From: an uncultured Magnetospirillum sp.
Lineage (GTDB): Bacteria > Pseudomonadota > Alphaproteobacteria > Rhodospirillales > Magnetospirillaceae
DNA length: 64,000 nt
Assembly (NCBI RefSeq): GCF_903853455.1
Contig: NZ_CAINTR010000170.1
Location: forward strand, 1-64,000
Direction: 5' to 3'
A model generated the notes under the pieces. It was given only the letters and a program-made list of their open reading frames with translations. It did not search any database and was not told the origin of the DNA. Below, piece after piece: positions 26,342-35,253 of this stretch. The translations under genes and the position numbers were made by a program. Each line of letters opens with the position of its first letter. Position 1 is the first letter of the stretch.

Positions 26342-27202
26342 ATGGTCGCGCGGGTCGCGGGGAAACTCTGCTTTGTCGTTTTGGTTTTGATCGCGCTGGT
26401 TCTGCCGGCGCGGGCCATGGCGGTGGACGACATGCGGCCGGTACGGGTCGGGCTGTTGCCCACCGTCGCCACCCTCAGCCTGCTGCGGCTTTACGACCCG
26501 TTGCGGCTTCATTTGCAGCAGGCGCTGGGGCGGCCGGTGGAGCTTTATACCTCCGCCAATTTCCGCGCCTATGTGGACGACATCGCCAGCCAGGAATTCG
26601 ACGTCCTGGTCACCGCGCCGCATTTCGGGGTGATGGCGGTGGACCTGGGCTATGTGCCGCTGGTCCGCTACAAACCGGAACTCCGGCCCATGGTCATCGT
26701 CATCAAGGGCAGCCCCATCACCCAGGCGGGACAGCTGGCCGGCAAGCGGGTGCTGACCGCCAACCGGCTGGCGGCGCTGTCGGTGGTGGCGGAGCGCTGG
26801 CTGGAGCAAGATTACGGCATGATCGCCGGGCGGGACTACGCCCTGGTGGACGCCTCCAACCATTCCACCGGGATCCGGGCGGTGGTCATGGGCGACGCCG
26901 ACGCCGTCTTCAGCGCTCAGTCGGCGTTGCGGCAGATGCCGCCCGAGATCCGCGACAAGGTCGACAACTTCGAAAGCCGCCTGTCGATCCCGCATCAGTT
27001 CACCCTGGCCCATCCCCGCCTGGGGGTCGATACCATCGCGGCGCTGCGCGCCGCCCTGGCCGCCTTTCCCGACACCGCCCGGGGCAAGGCCTTTTTCGCG
27101 GCCGGGGGGTTCCAGGGCTACATCGCCTTGACCGCGGCCGACGTGGAAGAAGCCCGCCCCTACGCCGAACTGGTCGCCAAGACCATCCGGAGCGCGCCAT
27201 GA
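26342..27202 (+). CDS. PhnD/SsuA-type periplasmic binding protein
   Basis: A 286-residue protein with a signal peptide (CFVVLVLIALVLPARAMA). The mature protein reads VRVGLLPTVATLSLLRLYDP, then FDVLVTAPHFGVMAVDLGYVPL, GKRVLTANRLAALS and VVMGDADAVFSAQSALR. This is the layout of phosphonate/phosphite-type binding proteins (PhnD-like, PF12974). The ligand is unknown. The stop overlaps the start of the histidine kinase gene (ATGA), so the two are coupled; the protein probably acts as a sensory subunit and not as part of a transporter. Confidence 0.85.
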   Translation: MVARVAGKLCFVVLVLIALVLPARAMAVDDMRPVRVGLLPTVATLSLLRLYDPLRLHLQQALGRPVELYTSANFRAYVDDIASQEFDVLVTAPHFGVMAVDLGYVPLVRYKPELRPMVIVIKGSPITQAGQLAGKRVLTANRLAALSVVAERWLEQDYGMIAGRDYALVDASNHSTGIRAVVMGDADAVFSAQSALRQMPPEIRDKVDNFESRLSIPHQFTLAHPRLGVDTIAALRAALAAFPDTARGKAFFAAGGFQGYIALTAADVEEARPYAELVAKTIRSAP

Positions 27203-28980
27203 GCCTCTATCCCTCGTCGGTCCGGCCGCTTCAATCCCTGCGCCTGCGCTTGCTGATGGTCAGCGTCGTGGTCGAGATGGTGATGCTGACCCTGCTGGTC
27301 GCCAACGGCGCCCGCCTGATCCACGACCATCTGACGCGCAACACCATGGTTCGGCTGGCGGCGCAGGAAGCCTCGTTCAACATCACGCTGGCGGGGCAGT
27401 TGGCCGAGCGCGACTACGCCTCGATCCAGAGCATTCTCGAAGGCTGGAGCGCCGGCAAGAGCATCACCTACATGCTGGTGGTCGATGCCGCCGGGCGGGT
27501 GGTGGCCTTCACCGGCCGCAATCCGACCGAGCCGCTGCTGGAGCCCGATCCGGGGCTGGACGACGACGCCAAGGTCTATAACGGCGCCTTCGACATCACC
27601 TTCCTGGGGCAGCGTTACGGCCGCGCCCATTACGGCCTCGACACCGCCTTCCTCGGCGAGGCGCGGCGCGAGCTGATCCAGCAAAGCGTCGGTATCGCCG
27701 TGGTCGAGGTGGTGCTGACCCTGGGATTGCTGGCCGCCATCGGCTATTGGCTGACCCGTCATCTCGGGCTGTTGACGCGGGCGTCGCTGCGGGTGGCCGG
27801 CGGCGATTTCTCCCGGCGGCTGGAACCCAAGGGCCACGACGAGATTTCGGTTCTGACCCGGGCCTTCAACACCATGGCCGGCGCGGTCGATTCACGGATT
27901 TCCGAGTTGGAGGACAGCCAGCGGCGGTTCCGCGCCATCGCCGACTACACCTATGCCTGGGAGAACTGGTTCGACGTGGACGGCCGGCTGCGCTGGGTCA
28001 ACCCGGCGGTGGAGCGCGTCACCGGCTACAGCGTGGCGGACTGCCATGCCATGGCCGACTTTCCCCTGCCGCTGGTGGCCGACGACGACCGGGCGCGCAT
28101 GGAAGGGCATCTGGACGCGGCCAAGGCCGGCGGCTCCGGCCGGGATGTGGAATTCCGGGTGCGGCGGCGCGACGGCGAGGTGATCTGGGTGGCCATGTCG
28201 TGGCAGCCCATCTTCGATCCGGCGGGGGGGGCGCTGGGGACGCGCTCCTCCATCCGCGACATCGACCTTCAGAAGCACGGCGCCGACCTGCTGGTGGAGG
28301 CCAAGGCCGAGCTGGAGAGCATGCTGTTCGCCGCCTCGCACGATCTGCAGGAGCCGGTTCGCTACATCCTGTCCTATGCCCAGCGGCTGGAGCGCGATCT
28401 CGGCCTCGACCTGTCCGAGCGGGCGCAAATCAGCCTCCAGATCATTTACGAAGCCGCCGAACAGATGAACCTGCTGGTCAAGGGCCTGACCAACTACAAC
28501 CGCAGCATCCGGTCCATGGTGGCGTTCGCTCCGGTGGACCTGAAGGCCTTGGTCGACCGGGCGGCGGCGGAGTGCTGCTCTCGCGCCGGCGACCGGGTGC
28601 TGGCCTTCGAGATCGGCGCCCTGCCCATTGTTCACGGCGACGCCGCCATGCTGCTGATCCTGTTCGAGAACGTCATCGGCAACGCGGTCAAGTTCGTCCG
28701 TCCCGAGGTGGCGCCGGTGGTCACGATCTCCGCCACGCCCGAGGATCAGGGCTGGCGCGTCGATGTCGCCGACAACGGCATCGGGATCGAGCCGCAGGAT
28801 CTGGAAACGGTGATCCGGCCGTTCTCGCGGCTGCATTCCCGCTCGACCTTCCCCGGCGCCGGCCTGGGTCTGGCCTCGGCCCAGAAAGTGGCCCGGCTGC
28901 ATGGCGGCCGGCTGTGGCTCGATTCGGTGGCCGGCCAGGGAACCACCGTCCATCTGTGGCTGCCGAACGAGGCGGGGTAG
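27199..28980 (+). CDS. Membrane histidine kinase with HAMP and PAS domains
   Basis: A 593-residue protein. TM1 lies near residues 18-40, a periplasmic domain of about 130 residues follows, TM2 is near 165-185, then HAMP (RHLGLLTRASLRVAGGDFSRRLEPKG, with DEISVLTRAFNTMA). A PAS domain runs from WENWFDVDGRLRWVNPAVERVTGYS. The kinase core has FAASHDLQEPVRYILSYAQRL, ENVIGNAVKFV, DNGIGIEPQDLE and GAGLGLASAQKVARLHGG. The SHDLQEPVR motif is the phytochrome/CikA-like HisKA subtype. It is coupled to the PhnD-like gene. No response regulator is adjacent. Confidence 0.92.
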   Translation: MSLYPSSVRPLQSLRLRLLMVSVVVEMVMLTLLVANGARLIHDHLTRNTMVRLAAQEASFNITLAGQLAERDYASIQSILEGWSAGKSITYMLVVDAAGRVVAFTGRNPTEPLLEPDPGLDDDAKVYNGAFDITFLGQRYGRAHYGLDTAFLGEARRELIQQSVGIAVVEVVLTLGLLAAIGYWLTRHLGLLTRASLRVAGGDFSRRLEPKGHDEISVLTRAFNTMAGAVDSRISELEDSQRRFRAIADYTYAWENWFDVDGRLRWVNPAVERVTGYSVADCHAMADFPLPLVADDDRARMEGHLDAAKAGGSGRDVEFRVRRRDGEVIWVAMSWQPIFDPAGGALGTRSSIRDIDLQKHGADLLVEAKAELESMLFAASHDLQEPVRYILSYAQRLERDLGLDLSERAQISLQIIYEAAEQMNLLVKGLTNYNRSIRSMVAFAPVDLKALVDRAAAECCSRAGDRVLAFEIGALPIVHGDAAMLLILFENVIGNAVKFVRPEVAPVVTISATPEDQGWRVDVADNGIGIEPQDLETVIRPFSRLHSRSTFPGAGLGLASAQKVARLHGGRLWLDSVAGQGTTVHLWLPNEAG

Positions 28981-29005
28981 GCGGAGTTTGGAACTGCGCA
29001 GGGCC

Positions 29006-29030
29006 GGCGGAGGATCGAAGACCCTCCGCC
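29006..29030. terminator. Hairpin between convergent genes
   Basis: GGCGGAGG (29006-29013) pairs with CCTCCGCC (29023-29030) in the short gap between the histidine kinase and mrp. It has no strong U-tract, so it is a possible bidirectional terminator rather than a classical one. Confidence 0.5.
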
Positions 29031-29037
29031 GTGGTTG

Positions 29038-30159
29038 CTACTCCATCACGATGCGCGGACCCTTGCGGCCGCCGGCGCCCTGGATGGCCTGGACCTTGTC
29101 CCAGATCTTGGCCGCGATGTCGCGGTAGGCCTTGGCGTGGGGGCCGTTGGGCTTGGACACCACGATGGGCTCGCCGGCATCGGAGGTCTGGCGGATGGCG
29201 ATGTCCAGCGGGATCTCGCCCAGGAACTCGGTGGACAGCCGCGCCGCTTCGGCCTTGGCGCCGCCATGGCCGAAGATATGGGCCTCGTCGCCGCATTTGG
29301 GGCAGATGTAATAGCTCATGTTCTCGATGATGCCGAGCACCGGCACGTCCACCTTGCGGAACATGTTCAGGCCCTTGGTGGCGTCCAGCAGGGCGATGTC
29401 CTGCGGTGTCGAGACAATGACCGCGCCGGTCAGCGGCACCCGCTGGGTTATGGTCAGTTGGGTGTCGCCGGTGCCGGGCGGCATGTCGATCACCATGACG
29501 TCGAGCTCGCCCCAGTGGACGTCGCGCAGCAACTGTTCCAGGGCGCCCATGACCATGGGGCCGCGCCAGATGATCGGCGAGTCCTCGGGCACCAGGAAGC
29601 CCATGGACATGCACTTGACGCCGTAATTCTCCATGGGCAGCAGGCTCTGGCCGTCGGGGCTGACCGGTTCGCCGGTGATGCCCAGCATGCGCGGCATGGA
29701 GGGGCCGAAGATGTCGGCGTCGAACAGGGCGGTCTTGAGGCCCATCTGCGACAGCGCCATGGCCAGGTTGGTGGCGGTGGTGGACTTGCCGACGCCACCC
29801 TTGCCCGAGGCCACCGCGATGATCGCCTTGACGTGGGGCAGCAGCGGCGCTTCCGCCTGTCCCGCGCCGTGACCATGGCCGTGTCCGCCCTTGGGGCCGC
29901 CCTGGACGTTGCGCTCGGCGGTCAGCACCGCCGAAACCGACAGCACTCCCGGCAGATCGTGAACCGCTTTCTCGGCGGCCTTGCGCAGCGGCTCCAGATG
30001 GGGGCCGCGCGAGGCTTCGACCTCGATGGCGAAGGCGACGTGGCCGTTCTTGACGGCGATCCCCGAGACCATGCCGAGGCTGACGATGTCGGCTTTCTTG
30101 TCGGGATCAAGGATGTGCTTCAGCGTCTCGATGATCTGCTGCTCGGTGACCTCGGCCAT
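29038..30159 (-). CDS. mrp: Mrp/ApbC-type Fe-S cluster carrier ATPase
   Basis: A 373-residue protein. The N-terminal MIP18-like domain (residues 1-85) is followed by a Gly/His linker and a P-loop NTPase domain with VASGKGGVGKSTTATNLA, DADIFGPSMPRMLG, VIDMPPGTGD and the CPKC cluster-binding pair near residue 280. It assembles and delivers Fe-S clusters in the cytoplasm. The ATG at 30159 has GAGG six bases upstream and is preferred over the ATG at 30171. The many Fe-S proteins of the Dsr system would be plausible clients, though the gene is a general housekeeping factor. Confidence 0.93.
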   Translation of the reverse strand: MAEVTEQQIIETLKHILDPDKKADIVSLGMVSGIAVKNGHVAFAIEVEASRGPHLEPLRKAAEKAVHDLPGVLSVSAVLTAERNVQGGPKGGHGHGHGAGQAEAPLLPHVKAIIAVASGKGGVGKSTTATNLAMALSQMGLKTALFDADIFGPSMPRMLGITGEPVSPDGQSLLPMENYGVKCMSMGFLVPEDSPIIWRGPMVMGALEQLLRDVHWGELDVMVIDMPPGTGDTQLTITQRVPLTGAVIVSTPQDIALLDATKGLNMFRKVDVPVLGIIENMSYYICPKCGDEAHIFGHGGAKAEAARLSTEFLGEIPLDIAIRQTSDAGEPIVVSKPNGPHAKAYRDIAAKIWDKVQAIQGAGGRKGPRIVME

Positions 30160-30396
30160 GGACGTCCTCATGCTGATGAAAAGGCTTACAAACGTTAGGG
30201 TTTTTGCGACGCTGAATGCTCACAAGCATCACCTCATATATGACGCCCGCCCCGGTTTGCAAAGGCGGAAAGGCTTTGGGAACATTGAAAACGGGTAATC
30301 CGCACCGCCCCGCGTTGCGCGAGGGGGAATCCTGCCCTATGTTCCGAATGGCGGAGAATGCTCCGAGCCCGGACGGACTACGATAGGGGACGATGT

Positions 30397-31542
30397 ATGC
30401 CTTGGAATCCTCGCGGCGGCGGCGGTGGCGGCCCTTGGGGCGGCGGCGGTGGTAACGGCCCGTGGGGCCGGCCCGGCGGCGGCAATGGCGGCGGCAACGG
30501 CGGCATGCCCGGCGGTCCCGACATCGAGGACTTCATCCGGCGCGGCCAGGAAACGCTGCGGCGCATCATGCCCGGCCATGGCGCCGGCGCCGGCGGCCAG
30601 GGATTGATGCTGGTGGCGGCGCTGGTGGTGGCGGCCTGGGCCTTCACCGGCATCTACAAGGTCAGCCCGGACGAGCAGGGCGTGGTCATGCGCTTCGGCA
30701 AGTGGGTCGACACCACCGAGCCCGGCCTGCATTACCGTCTGCCCTATCCGGTCGAGACGGTGCTGCTGCCCAAGGTCACCAAGATCAACCAGTTGCAGTT
30801 GGGCTACCGCTCCACCGGCGAGACCCGGGGCGAGCGCGGCTCCACCTCGCGCAACGTGCCCGAGGAAAGCCGCATGCTGACCGGCGACGAGAACATCGTC
30901 GAGGCCGATGCCGCCGTGTTCTGGCGCATCAAGGACGCCGGCAAGTTCCTGTTCAACATCCGCGATCCCGAGGCCACCGTGAAGGTGGCGGCGGAAAGCT
31001 CGCTGCGCGAGGTGGTGGGCCGCAATCCCATCCAGGCCGCGCTGTCGGACAAGCGCGAGCAGATCGCCATCCAGGCTCAGGAAGAATTGCAAAAGCTGCT
31101 CGACGCTTACGGCGCCGGCATCCAGATCCAGCAGGTGCAGTTGCAGAAGGTGGACCCGCCGGGCGCGGTGATCGACGCCTTCAACGACGTCCAGCGCGCC
31201 CGCGCCGATCAGGAGCGCGCCCGCAACGAGGCCGAGGCCTACCGCAACGACATCATCCCGCGTGCGCGTGGCGAGGTCGAGCGCATCACCCAGGAGGCTC
31301 AGGCCTACCGCGAGCAGGTGGTCGACCTGGCCCAGGGCGACGCCAAGCGCTTCCTGTCGGTTCTCGGCGTCTACAAGCAGGCCGAGGACGTCACCGCGCG
31401 GCGGCTCTATATCGAGACCATGGAAGACATCCTCAAGACCGCCACCAAGATCATCATCGATCCGTCGGCCAAGGGGGGGCAGGGCGTGGTGCCTTATCTG
31501 CCGCTGCCCGAACTTAGAAAGAATGCGGGAGTCGCCAAATGA
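30397..31542 (+). CDS. hflK: Membrane protease regulator HflK
   Basis: A 381-residue protein. The first 40 residues are Gly/Trp/Pro-rich (PWGGGG repeats), typical of HflK. One TM segment follows (LMLVAALVVAAWAFTGIYKV), then an SPFH/band-7 domain with VSPDEQGVVMRFGKW and a long charged helix (RARADQERARNEAEAYRND). AGGGGA lies about eight bases upstream of the ATG. It forms a large periplasm-facing complex with HflC that controls FtsH. The hflC start overlaps the stop (ATGA). Confidence 0.95.
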   Translation: MPWNPRGGGGGGPWGGGGGNGPWGRPGGGNGGGNGGMPGGPDIEDFIRRGQETLRRIMPGHGAGAGGQGLMLVAALVVAAWAFTGIYKVSPDEQGVVMRFGKWVDTTEPGLHYRLPYPVETVLLPKVTKINQLQLGYRSTGETRGERGSTSRNVPEESRMLTGDENIVEADAAVFWRIKDAGKFLFNIRDPEATVKVAAESSLREVVGRNPIQAALSDKREQIAIQAQEELQKLLDAYGAGIQIQQVQLQKVDPPGAVIDAFNDVQRARADQERARNEAEAYRNDIIPRARGEVERITQEAQAYREQVVDLAQGDAKRFLSVLGVYKQAEDVTARRLYIETMEDILKTATKIIIDPSAKGGQGVVPYLPLPELRKNAGVAK

Positions 31543-32411
31543 GCCGCGGTCTGGTGATATCGGTCGTCCTGGCCGTGGCCGTGCTGGTTCTCGCCAGTTC
31601 GTCGCTGTTCATCGTCAATCAGGCCGAGCAGGCGCTGGTGCTGCGCTTCGGCGCTCACCGCGCCACCATCAAGGAGCCCGGCCTGCACGTGAAGCTGCCG
31701 TTCATCGAGGATGTGGTGTTCTACGACCTGCGCCTGCTGGGCCTCGACCCGCCCGACGAGCAGATCATCCTGGGCGACCAGAAGCGCATCGTGGTGGACA
31801 CCTTCACCCGCTATCGCATCTCCGATCCGCTGAAGTTCTATCAGTCGGTCCGCACCGAGACCCTGGCGCGGGCTCAGTTGGCCCAGATCGTGTCCTCGGC
31901 CATGCGCCGGGTGATGGGTCAGGTCATGCTGCCCTCCATCCTGTCGGACGAGCGCGCCCGCATCATGCAGCAGATCCAGCAGGAAGTGGCCGAACGCGCC
32001 GACAGCGAACTGGGCATCCAGGTGGTGGACGTGCGGCTGCGCCGCGCCGACCTGCCCGAGGAGACCAGCCAGTCCATCTACGACCGCATGAAGTCCGAAC
32101 GCGAGCGTCAGGCCAAGGAGGCCCGCGCCCAGGGTTACGAGTGGGGCCAGCAGATCCGCGCCCGCGCCGACCGCGAACGCACGGTGATTCTGGCCGAGGC
32201 CCAGCGTCAGGCCCAGATCGAACGCGGCCAGGGCGACGCCGAGGCCAATCGCATCTTCGCCGACGCCTTCGGCAAGGACCCGCAGTTCTTCGCTTTGTAT
32301 CGCTCGTTGCAGGCCTATCGGACCGCCCTGGGCGACGGCAACACCACCTTGGTGCTGTCGCCGGACAATGAATTCCTCAAGGCGTTCGGCAGTGGTCCCA
32401 AAGGGCACTAG
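31539..32411 (+). CDS. hflC: Membrane protease regulator HflC
   Basis: A 290-residue protein with an N-terminal TM anchor and an SPFH domain (SSLFIVNQAEQALVLRFGAH, VDTFTRYRISDPLKFYQSV). It continues with the family-typical IYDRMKSERERQAKEARAQG and the C-terminal FFALYRSLQAYRTAL. The start overlaps the end of hflK by four bases, so the pair is translationally coupled. A palindromic repeat and then degP follow, a common alphaproteobacterial arrangement. Confidence 0.95.
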   Translation: MSRGLVISVVLAVAVLVLASSSLFIVNQAEQALVLRFGAHRATIKEPGLHVKLPFIEDVVFYDLRLLGLDPPDEQIILGDQKRIVVDTFTRYRISDPLKFYQSVRTETLARAQLAQIVSSAMRRVMGQVMLPSILSDERARIMQQIQQEVAERADSELGIQVVDVRLRRADLPEETSQSIYDRMKSERERQAKEARAQGYEWGQQIRARADRERTVILAEAQRQAQIERGQGDAEANRIFADAFGKDPQFFALYRSLQAYRTALGDGNTTLVLSPDNEFLKAFGSGPKGH

Positions 32412-32436
32412 GGTTTGATGGATCGTCGTTTTTTCT

Positions 32437-32544
32437 CGTCATTCCCGCGAAAGCGGGAATCCATGTGTCCGGTGGCGCAATGTTGAATACCCAACATCAA
32501 ACCCCGGTTTGGCATGGACCCCCGCCTTCGCGGGGGTGACGAAA
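32437..32544. repeat. Two-armed palindromic intergenic repeat (family 1)
   Basis: The left arm CGTCATTCCCGCGAAAGCGG and the right arm CCCGCCTTCGCGGGGGTGAC are hairpins in inverted order, like the copy at 979-1082. It lies between hflC and degP. Confidence 0.75.
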
Positions 32545-32609
32545 TGAAAGCGGGCTCGGAGAGGTCTTCCGTAGCCGGCGAGGACATCCTTTAAGGAGGA
32601 TTTGGTCAG

Positions 32610-34169
32610 GTGTTCATCTCGAAGATAAAGACCCAAGCTGCCGGCCCGCGCGCGCTGTTCGCCGGCCCGCGTCTTCTGATCACAGGATTGGCGCTGTTCG
32701 CCGTTCTGTTCGCCGCCGACGCTCGGGCCACGACGCCGCCGGACAGCTTCGCCGATCTGGCGGAGCGGCTGTTGCCCAGCGTGGTCAACATCTCCACCAC
32801 CCAGACCATCAAGAACCCCCAGGCGGGGTTGGAGATGCCGCAATTCCCGCCGGGCTCGCCGCTGGAGGAATTCTTCAAGGAGTTCCTCGAGCGTCAGCAG
32901 AACGGCGGCGGCGGCGGTGGCGGCGGTAACCACCCCGACGCGCCGTCCCGCAAGGCCACCTCGCTGGGCTCGGGCTTCATCGTCGATCCCGCCGGCTATA
33001 TCGTGACCAACAACCACGTCATCGCCGACGCCGACGAGATCAGCATCAAGCTGCACGACGATTCGGTGTTCTCCGCCACGGTGGTGGGGCGCGACCTCAA
33101 GGTCGATCTCGCCCTGCTGAAGATCGATCCCGGCAAGAAGACCCTGGTGGCGGTCGCGTTCGGCAGTTCCGACGAGGCGCGGGTGGGCGACTGGGTGCTG
33201 GCCATCGGCAATCCGTTCGGCTTCGGCGGCACCGTCACCGCCGGCATCGTCTCGGCGCGGGCGCGCGACATCAACGCCGGCCCCTATGACGACTTCATCC
33301 AGACCGACGCCCCCATCAACCGGGGCAATTCCGGCGGCCCCATGTTCAACATGAAGGGCGAGGTCATCGGCATCAACTCCGCCATCATCTCGCCGTCGGG
33401 CGGCTCCATCGGCATCGGCTTCGCCATTCCGTCCTCACTGGCCAGCCCGGTGCTGGACGACCTGCGCAAATACGGCAAGGTGCGGCGCGGCTGGCTGGGA
33501 GTTCGCATCCAGTCGCTGGATGCCGACATGGCCGAGAATATCGGCCTGGCCGACCAGCACGGCGCCCTGGTGGCCTCGGTCGATCCCAACGGCCCCGGCC
33601 TCAAGGCCGGCCTCAAGAACGGCGACGTGGTGCTGAAATTCGACGGCAAGGACATCACCGAGATGCGCCGCCTGCCCCGTTACGTCGCCGGCACCGCCAT
33701 CGGCAAGAAGGTGGACATGCTGATCTGGCGCGACGGCAAGAAGCAGACCGTGTCGGTGACGGTGGGCGAGATGCCGGAAGATCCCGCCGAGCAACTGGCC
33801 AAGGGCGGCAAGACCGAGCAGCCCAAGCCCGCCCAGGCCAAGGACGGGATTCTGGCCATCCCCGGCACCGGCATGACCGTGTCGCCGTTGACGCCGCAGG
33901 CGCGTGAGCGGTTCGGCGTCGACGACGAGGCCAAGGGCGTGGTGGTGATCGAGGTCAAGAGCGACAGTCCCGCCGCCGAAAAGGGCCTGCGCCCCGGCGA
34001 CCTCATCATCGAGGCCGACCACAAGCCGGTGCGGGCGCCCCAGGATCTGGCCAAGGCGGTGGACGACGCCCGCCACGCCGACGCCAAGTCGCTGCTGCTG
34101 CGGGTGGAAAACCCCCAGCAACTGCGCTACGTGGCGCTGTCCCTGGCCGAGGGCAAGGGCAAGAAGTAG
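32610..34169 (+). CDS. degP: DegP/HtrA-type periplasmic serine protease
   Basis: A 519-residue protein with an N-terminal signal (LLITGLALFAVLFAADARA). The trypsin-like domain has all three catalytic residues: IVTNNHVIADADE (His), KVDLALLKID (Asp) and NRGNSGGPMFN (Ser). Two PDZ domains follow (from VRRGWLGVRIQ and from VTPQ-like LTPQARERFGV). A Gly8 stretch lies in the variable loop near residue 100. GTG at 32610 has AAGGAGG ten bases upstream. It degrades or refolds envelope proteins. A good hairpin terminator follows. Confidence 0.95.
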   Translation: MFISKIKTQAAGPRALFAGPRLLITGLALFAVLFAADARATTPPDSFADLAERLLPSVVNISTTQTIKNPQAGLEMPQFPPGSPLEEFFKEFLERQQNGGGGGGGGNHPDAPSRKATSLGSGFIVDPAGYIVTNNHVIADADEISIKLHDDSVFSATVVGRDLKVDLALLKIDPGKKTLVAVAFGSSDEARVGDWVLAIGNPFGFGGTVTAGIVSARARDINAGPYDDFIQTDAPINRGNSGGPMFNMKGEVIGINSAIISPSGGSIGIGFAIPSSLASPVLDDLRKYGKVRRGWLGVRIQSLDADMAENIGLADQHGALVASVDPNGPGLKAGLKNGDVVLKFDGKDITEMRRLPRYVAGTAIGKKVDMLIWRDGKKQTVSVTVGEMPEDPAEQLAKGGKTEQPKPAQAKDGILAIPGTGMTVSPLTPQARERFGVDDEAKGVVVIEVKSDSPAAEKGLRPGDLIIEADHKPVRAPQDLAKAVDDARHADAKSLLLRVENPQQLRYVALSLAEGKGKK

Positions 34170-34190
34170 GCTTGTTTACCGGACAGGACC

Positions 34191-34224
34191 AAGGCGCGGA
34201 ATCGCAAGGTTCCGCGCCTTTTTT
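34191..34224 (+). terminator. Rho-independent terminator of degP
   Basis: AAGGCGCGGAA pairs with TTCCGCGCCTT around a short loop and is followed by a run of T, 22 bases after the degP stop. This is the clearest classical terminator in the window. Confidence 0.88.
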
Positions 34225-34227
34225 CAT

Positions 34228-34320
34228 CGTCATCACCGGGCTCGTCCCGGTGATCCACGTCGGATGGCACCGCGTGGATGCCCGGAACACGTCCACGGCT
34301 TTCCGGCCACGTCATCCCAG
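34228..34320. repeat. Palindromic intergenic repeat (family 1 relative)
   Basis: CATCACCGGGCTCGTCCCGG and a second arm ending at CCACGTCATCCCAGAC form inverted hairpins. Arm layout and the flanking GTCATC match the other family-1 elements, although the stem sequences differ. Confidence 0.55.
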
Positions 34321-34336
34321 ACGGACACGGATTTCT

Positions 34337-34481
34337 CACCACCAAGACACCAAGGACACCAAGAGAGCTTCGCGGCGGCATCGCTTCACGTTTCATCGAC
34401 GCTTTGATCAATTTTTGGCCCGCTTCGCGGACGGAGAGCGGAGCGGCGCCACTCAGGAGACCTCTTGGTGTCTTGGTGGTG
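34337..34481. repeat. 145-bp element bounded by perfect 18-bp inverted repeats
   Basis: CACCACCAAGACACCAAG (34337-34354) is the exact reverse complement of CTTGGTGTCTTGGTGGTG (34464-34481), with 109 bases between. No transposase is encoded inside. Ends rich in ACCAAGACACC recur as dispersed repeats in many bacterial genomes. The rest of the degP-gmk gap (34482-34575) shows no gene. Confidence 0.65.
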
Positions 34482-34575
34482 AATAACGATGGAAGCCCCA
34501 AACAAAGCTGTCTGAATTCAAACCGGACAGCCGTGGAACATGCGACATAACGTCATTCAAGGGACGAGATGTTGC

Positions 34576-34601
34576 CCCCCTCTCCCTGGAGGGAGAGGGG
34601 G
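34576..34601. terminator. Strong hairpin after gmk
   Basis: CCCCCTCTCCCT and AGGGAGAGGGGG form a perfect 12-bp stem eight bases beyond the gmk stop. There is no T-run, so it may be a half-copy of the CCCTCTCCC repeat family acting as a transcript end. Confidence 0.5.
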
Positions 34602-34608
34602 CAAGGTG

Positions 34609-35247
34609 CTACTCCATGCCCCTCAGGCGGGTGACGAAGTCGGGCAGGCCGATCTGGCGGTCGCGTCGGAGGCGTTCGGCGGTCAGGATGGCCTGGACGC
34701 TGGCGATGGAGCGTTCCAGGGTCTCGTTGACGATGATGTAGTCGTATTCCGGCCAGTGGCTCATTTCGTCGCCGGCCTTGGCCATGCGCTTGGCCACCAC
34801 CTCGGCGCTGTCCTGGGCGCGGGTGTGGAGGCGCCGTTCCAGTTCCCCCACCGACGGCGGCAGCACGAACACCGAGACCAGATCGGCGCGGGCGGCGTCG
34901 CGCAGTTGCTGGGTGCCCTGCCAGTCGATGTCGAACAGCACGTCGCGGCCCTGGCGCAGCACGTTTTCCACCGGCTCCCGGGGGGTGCCGTAGTAATTGT
35001 CGAACACCCGGGCGTGTTCCAAAAATTCGCGCGCCTCCACCATCTTCTGGAAGCGGTCGACCGCGACGAAGTAGTAGTCCTTGCCGTCGACCTCGCCCGG
35101 ACGCGGTGGCCGCGTGGTGGCCGAGACCGACATGGAAATACCGGCATCCCGTTCCAGCAGGGCGCGCGAGATGGTGCTCTTGCCGGCGCCGGAGGGTGAG
35201 GACATCACCAGCATCAGGCCCCGGCGGCCGATGGTCGAATGGATCAT
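34609..35247 (-). CDS. gmk: Guanylate kinase
   Basis: A 212-residue protein, the usual length. It has the P-loop MSSPSGAGKSTISRALL near residue 15, the GMP-binding TTRPPRPGEVDGKDYYFV, and LFDIDWQGTQQL. It phosphorylates GMP to GDP. The gene follows yicC by six bases on the same strand, the standard yicC-gmk arrangement. Confidence 0.97.
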   Translation of the reverse strand: MIHSTIGRRGLMLVMSSPSGAGKSTISRALLERDAGISMSVSATTRPPRPGEVDGKDYYFVAVDRFQKMVEAREFLEHARVFDNYYGTPREPVENVLRQGRDVLFDIDWQGTQQLRDAARADLVSVFVLPPSVGELERRLHTRAQDSAEVVAKRMAKAGDEMSHWPEYDYIIVNETLERSIASVQAILTAERLRRDRQIGLPDFVTRLRGME

Positions 35248-35253
35248 GCTGCG

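Noticed and set aside
34127-34550. Short frames around the 18-bp inverted repeats
   Set aside because: They read through the repeat ends (TKTPRTPR-type strings) and differ between strands only by symmetry; no ribosome site.
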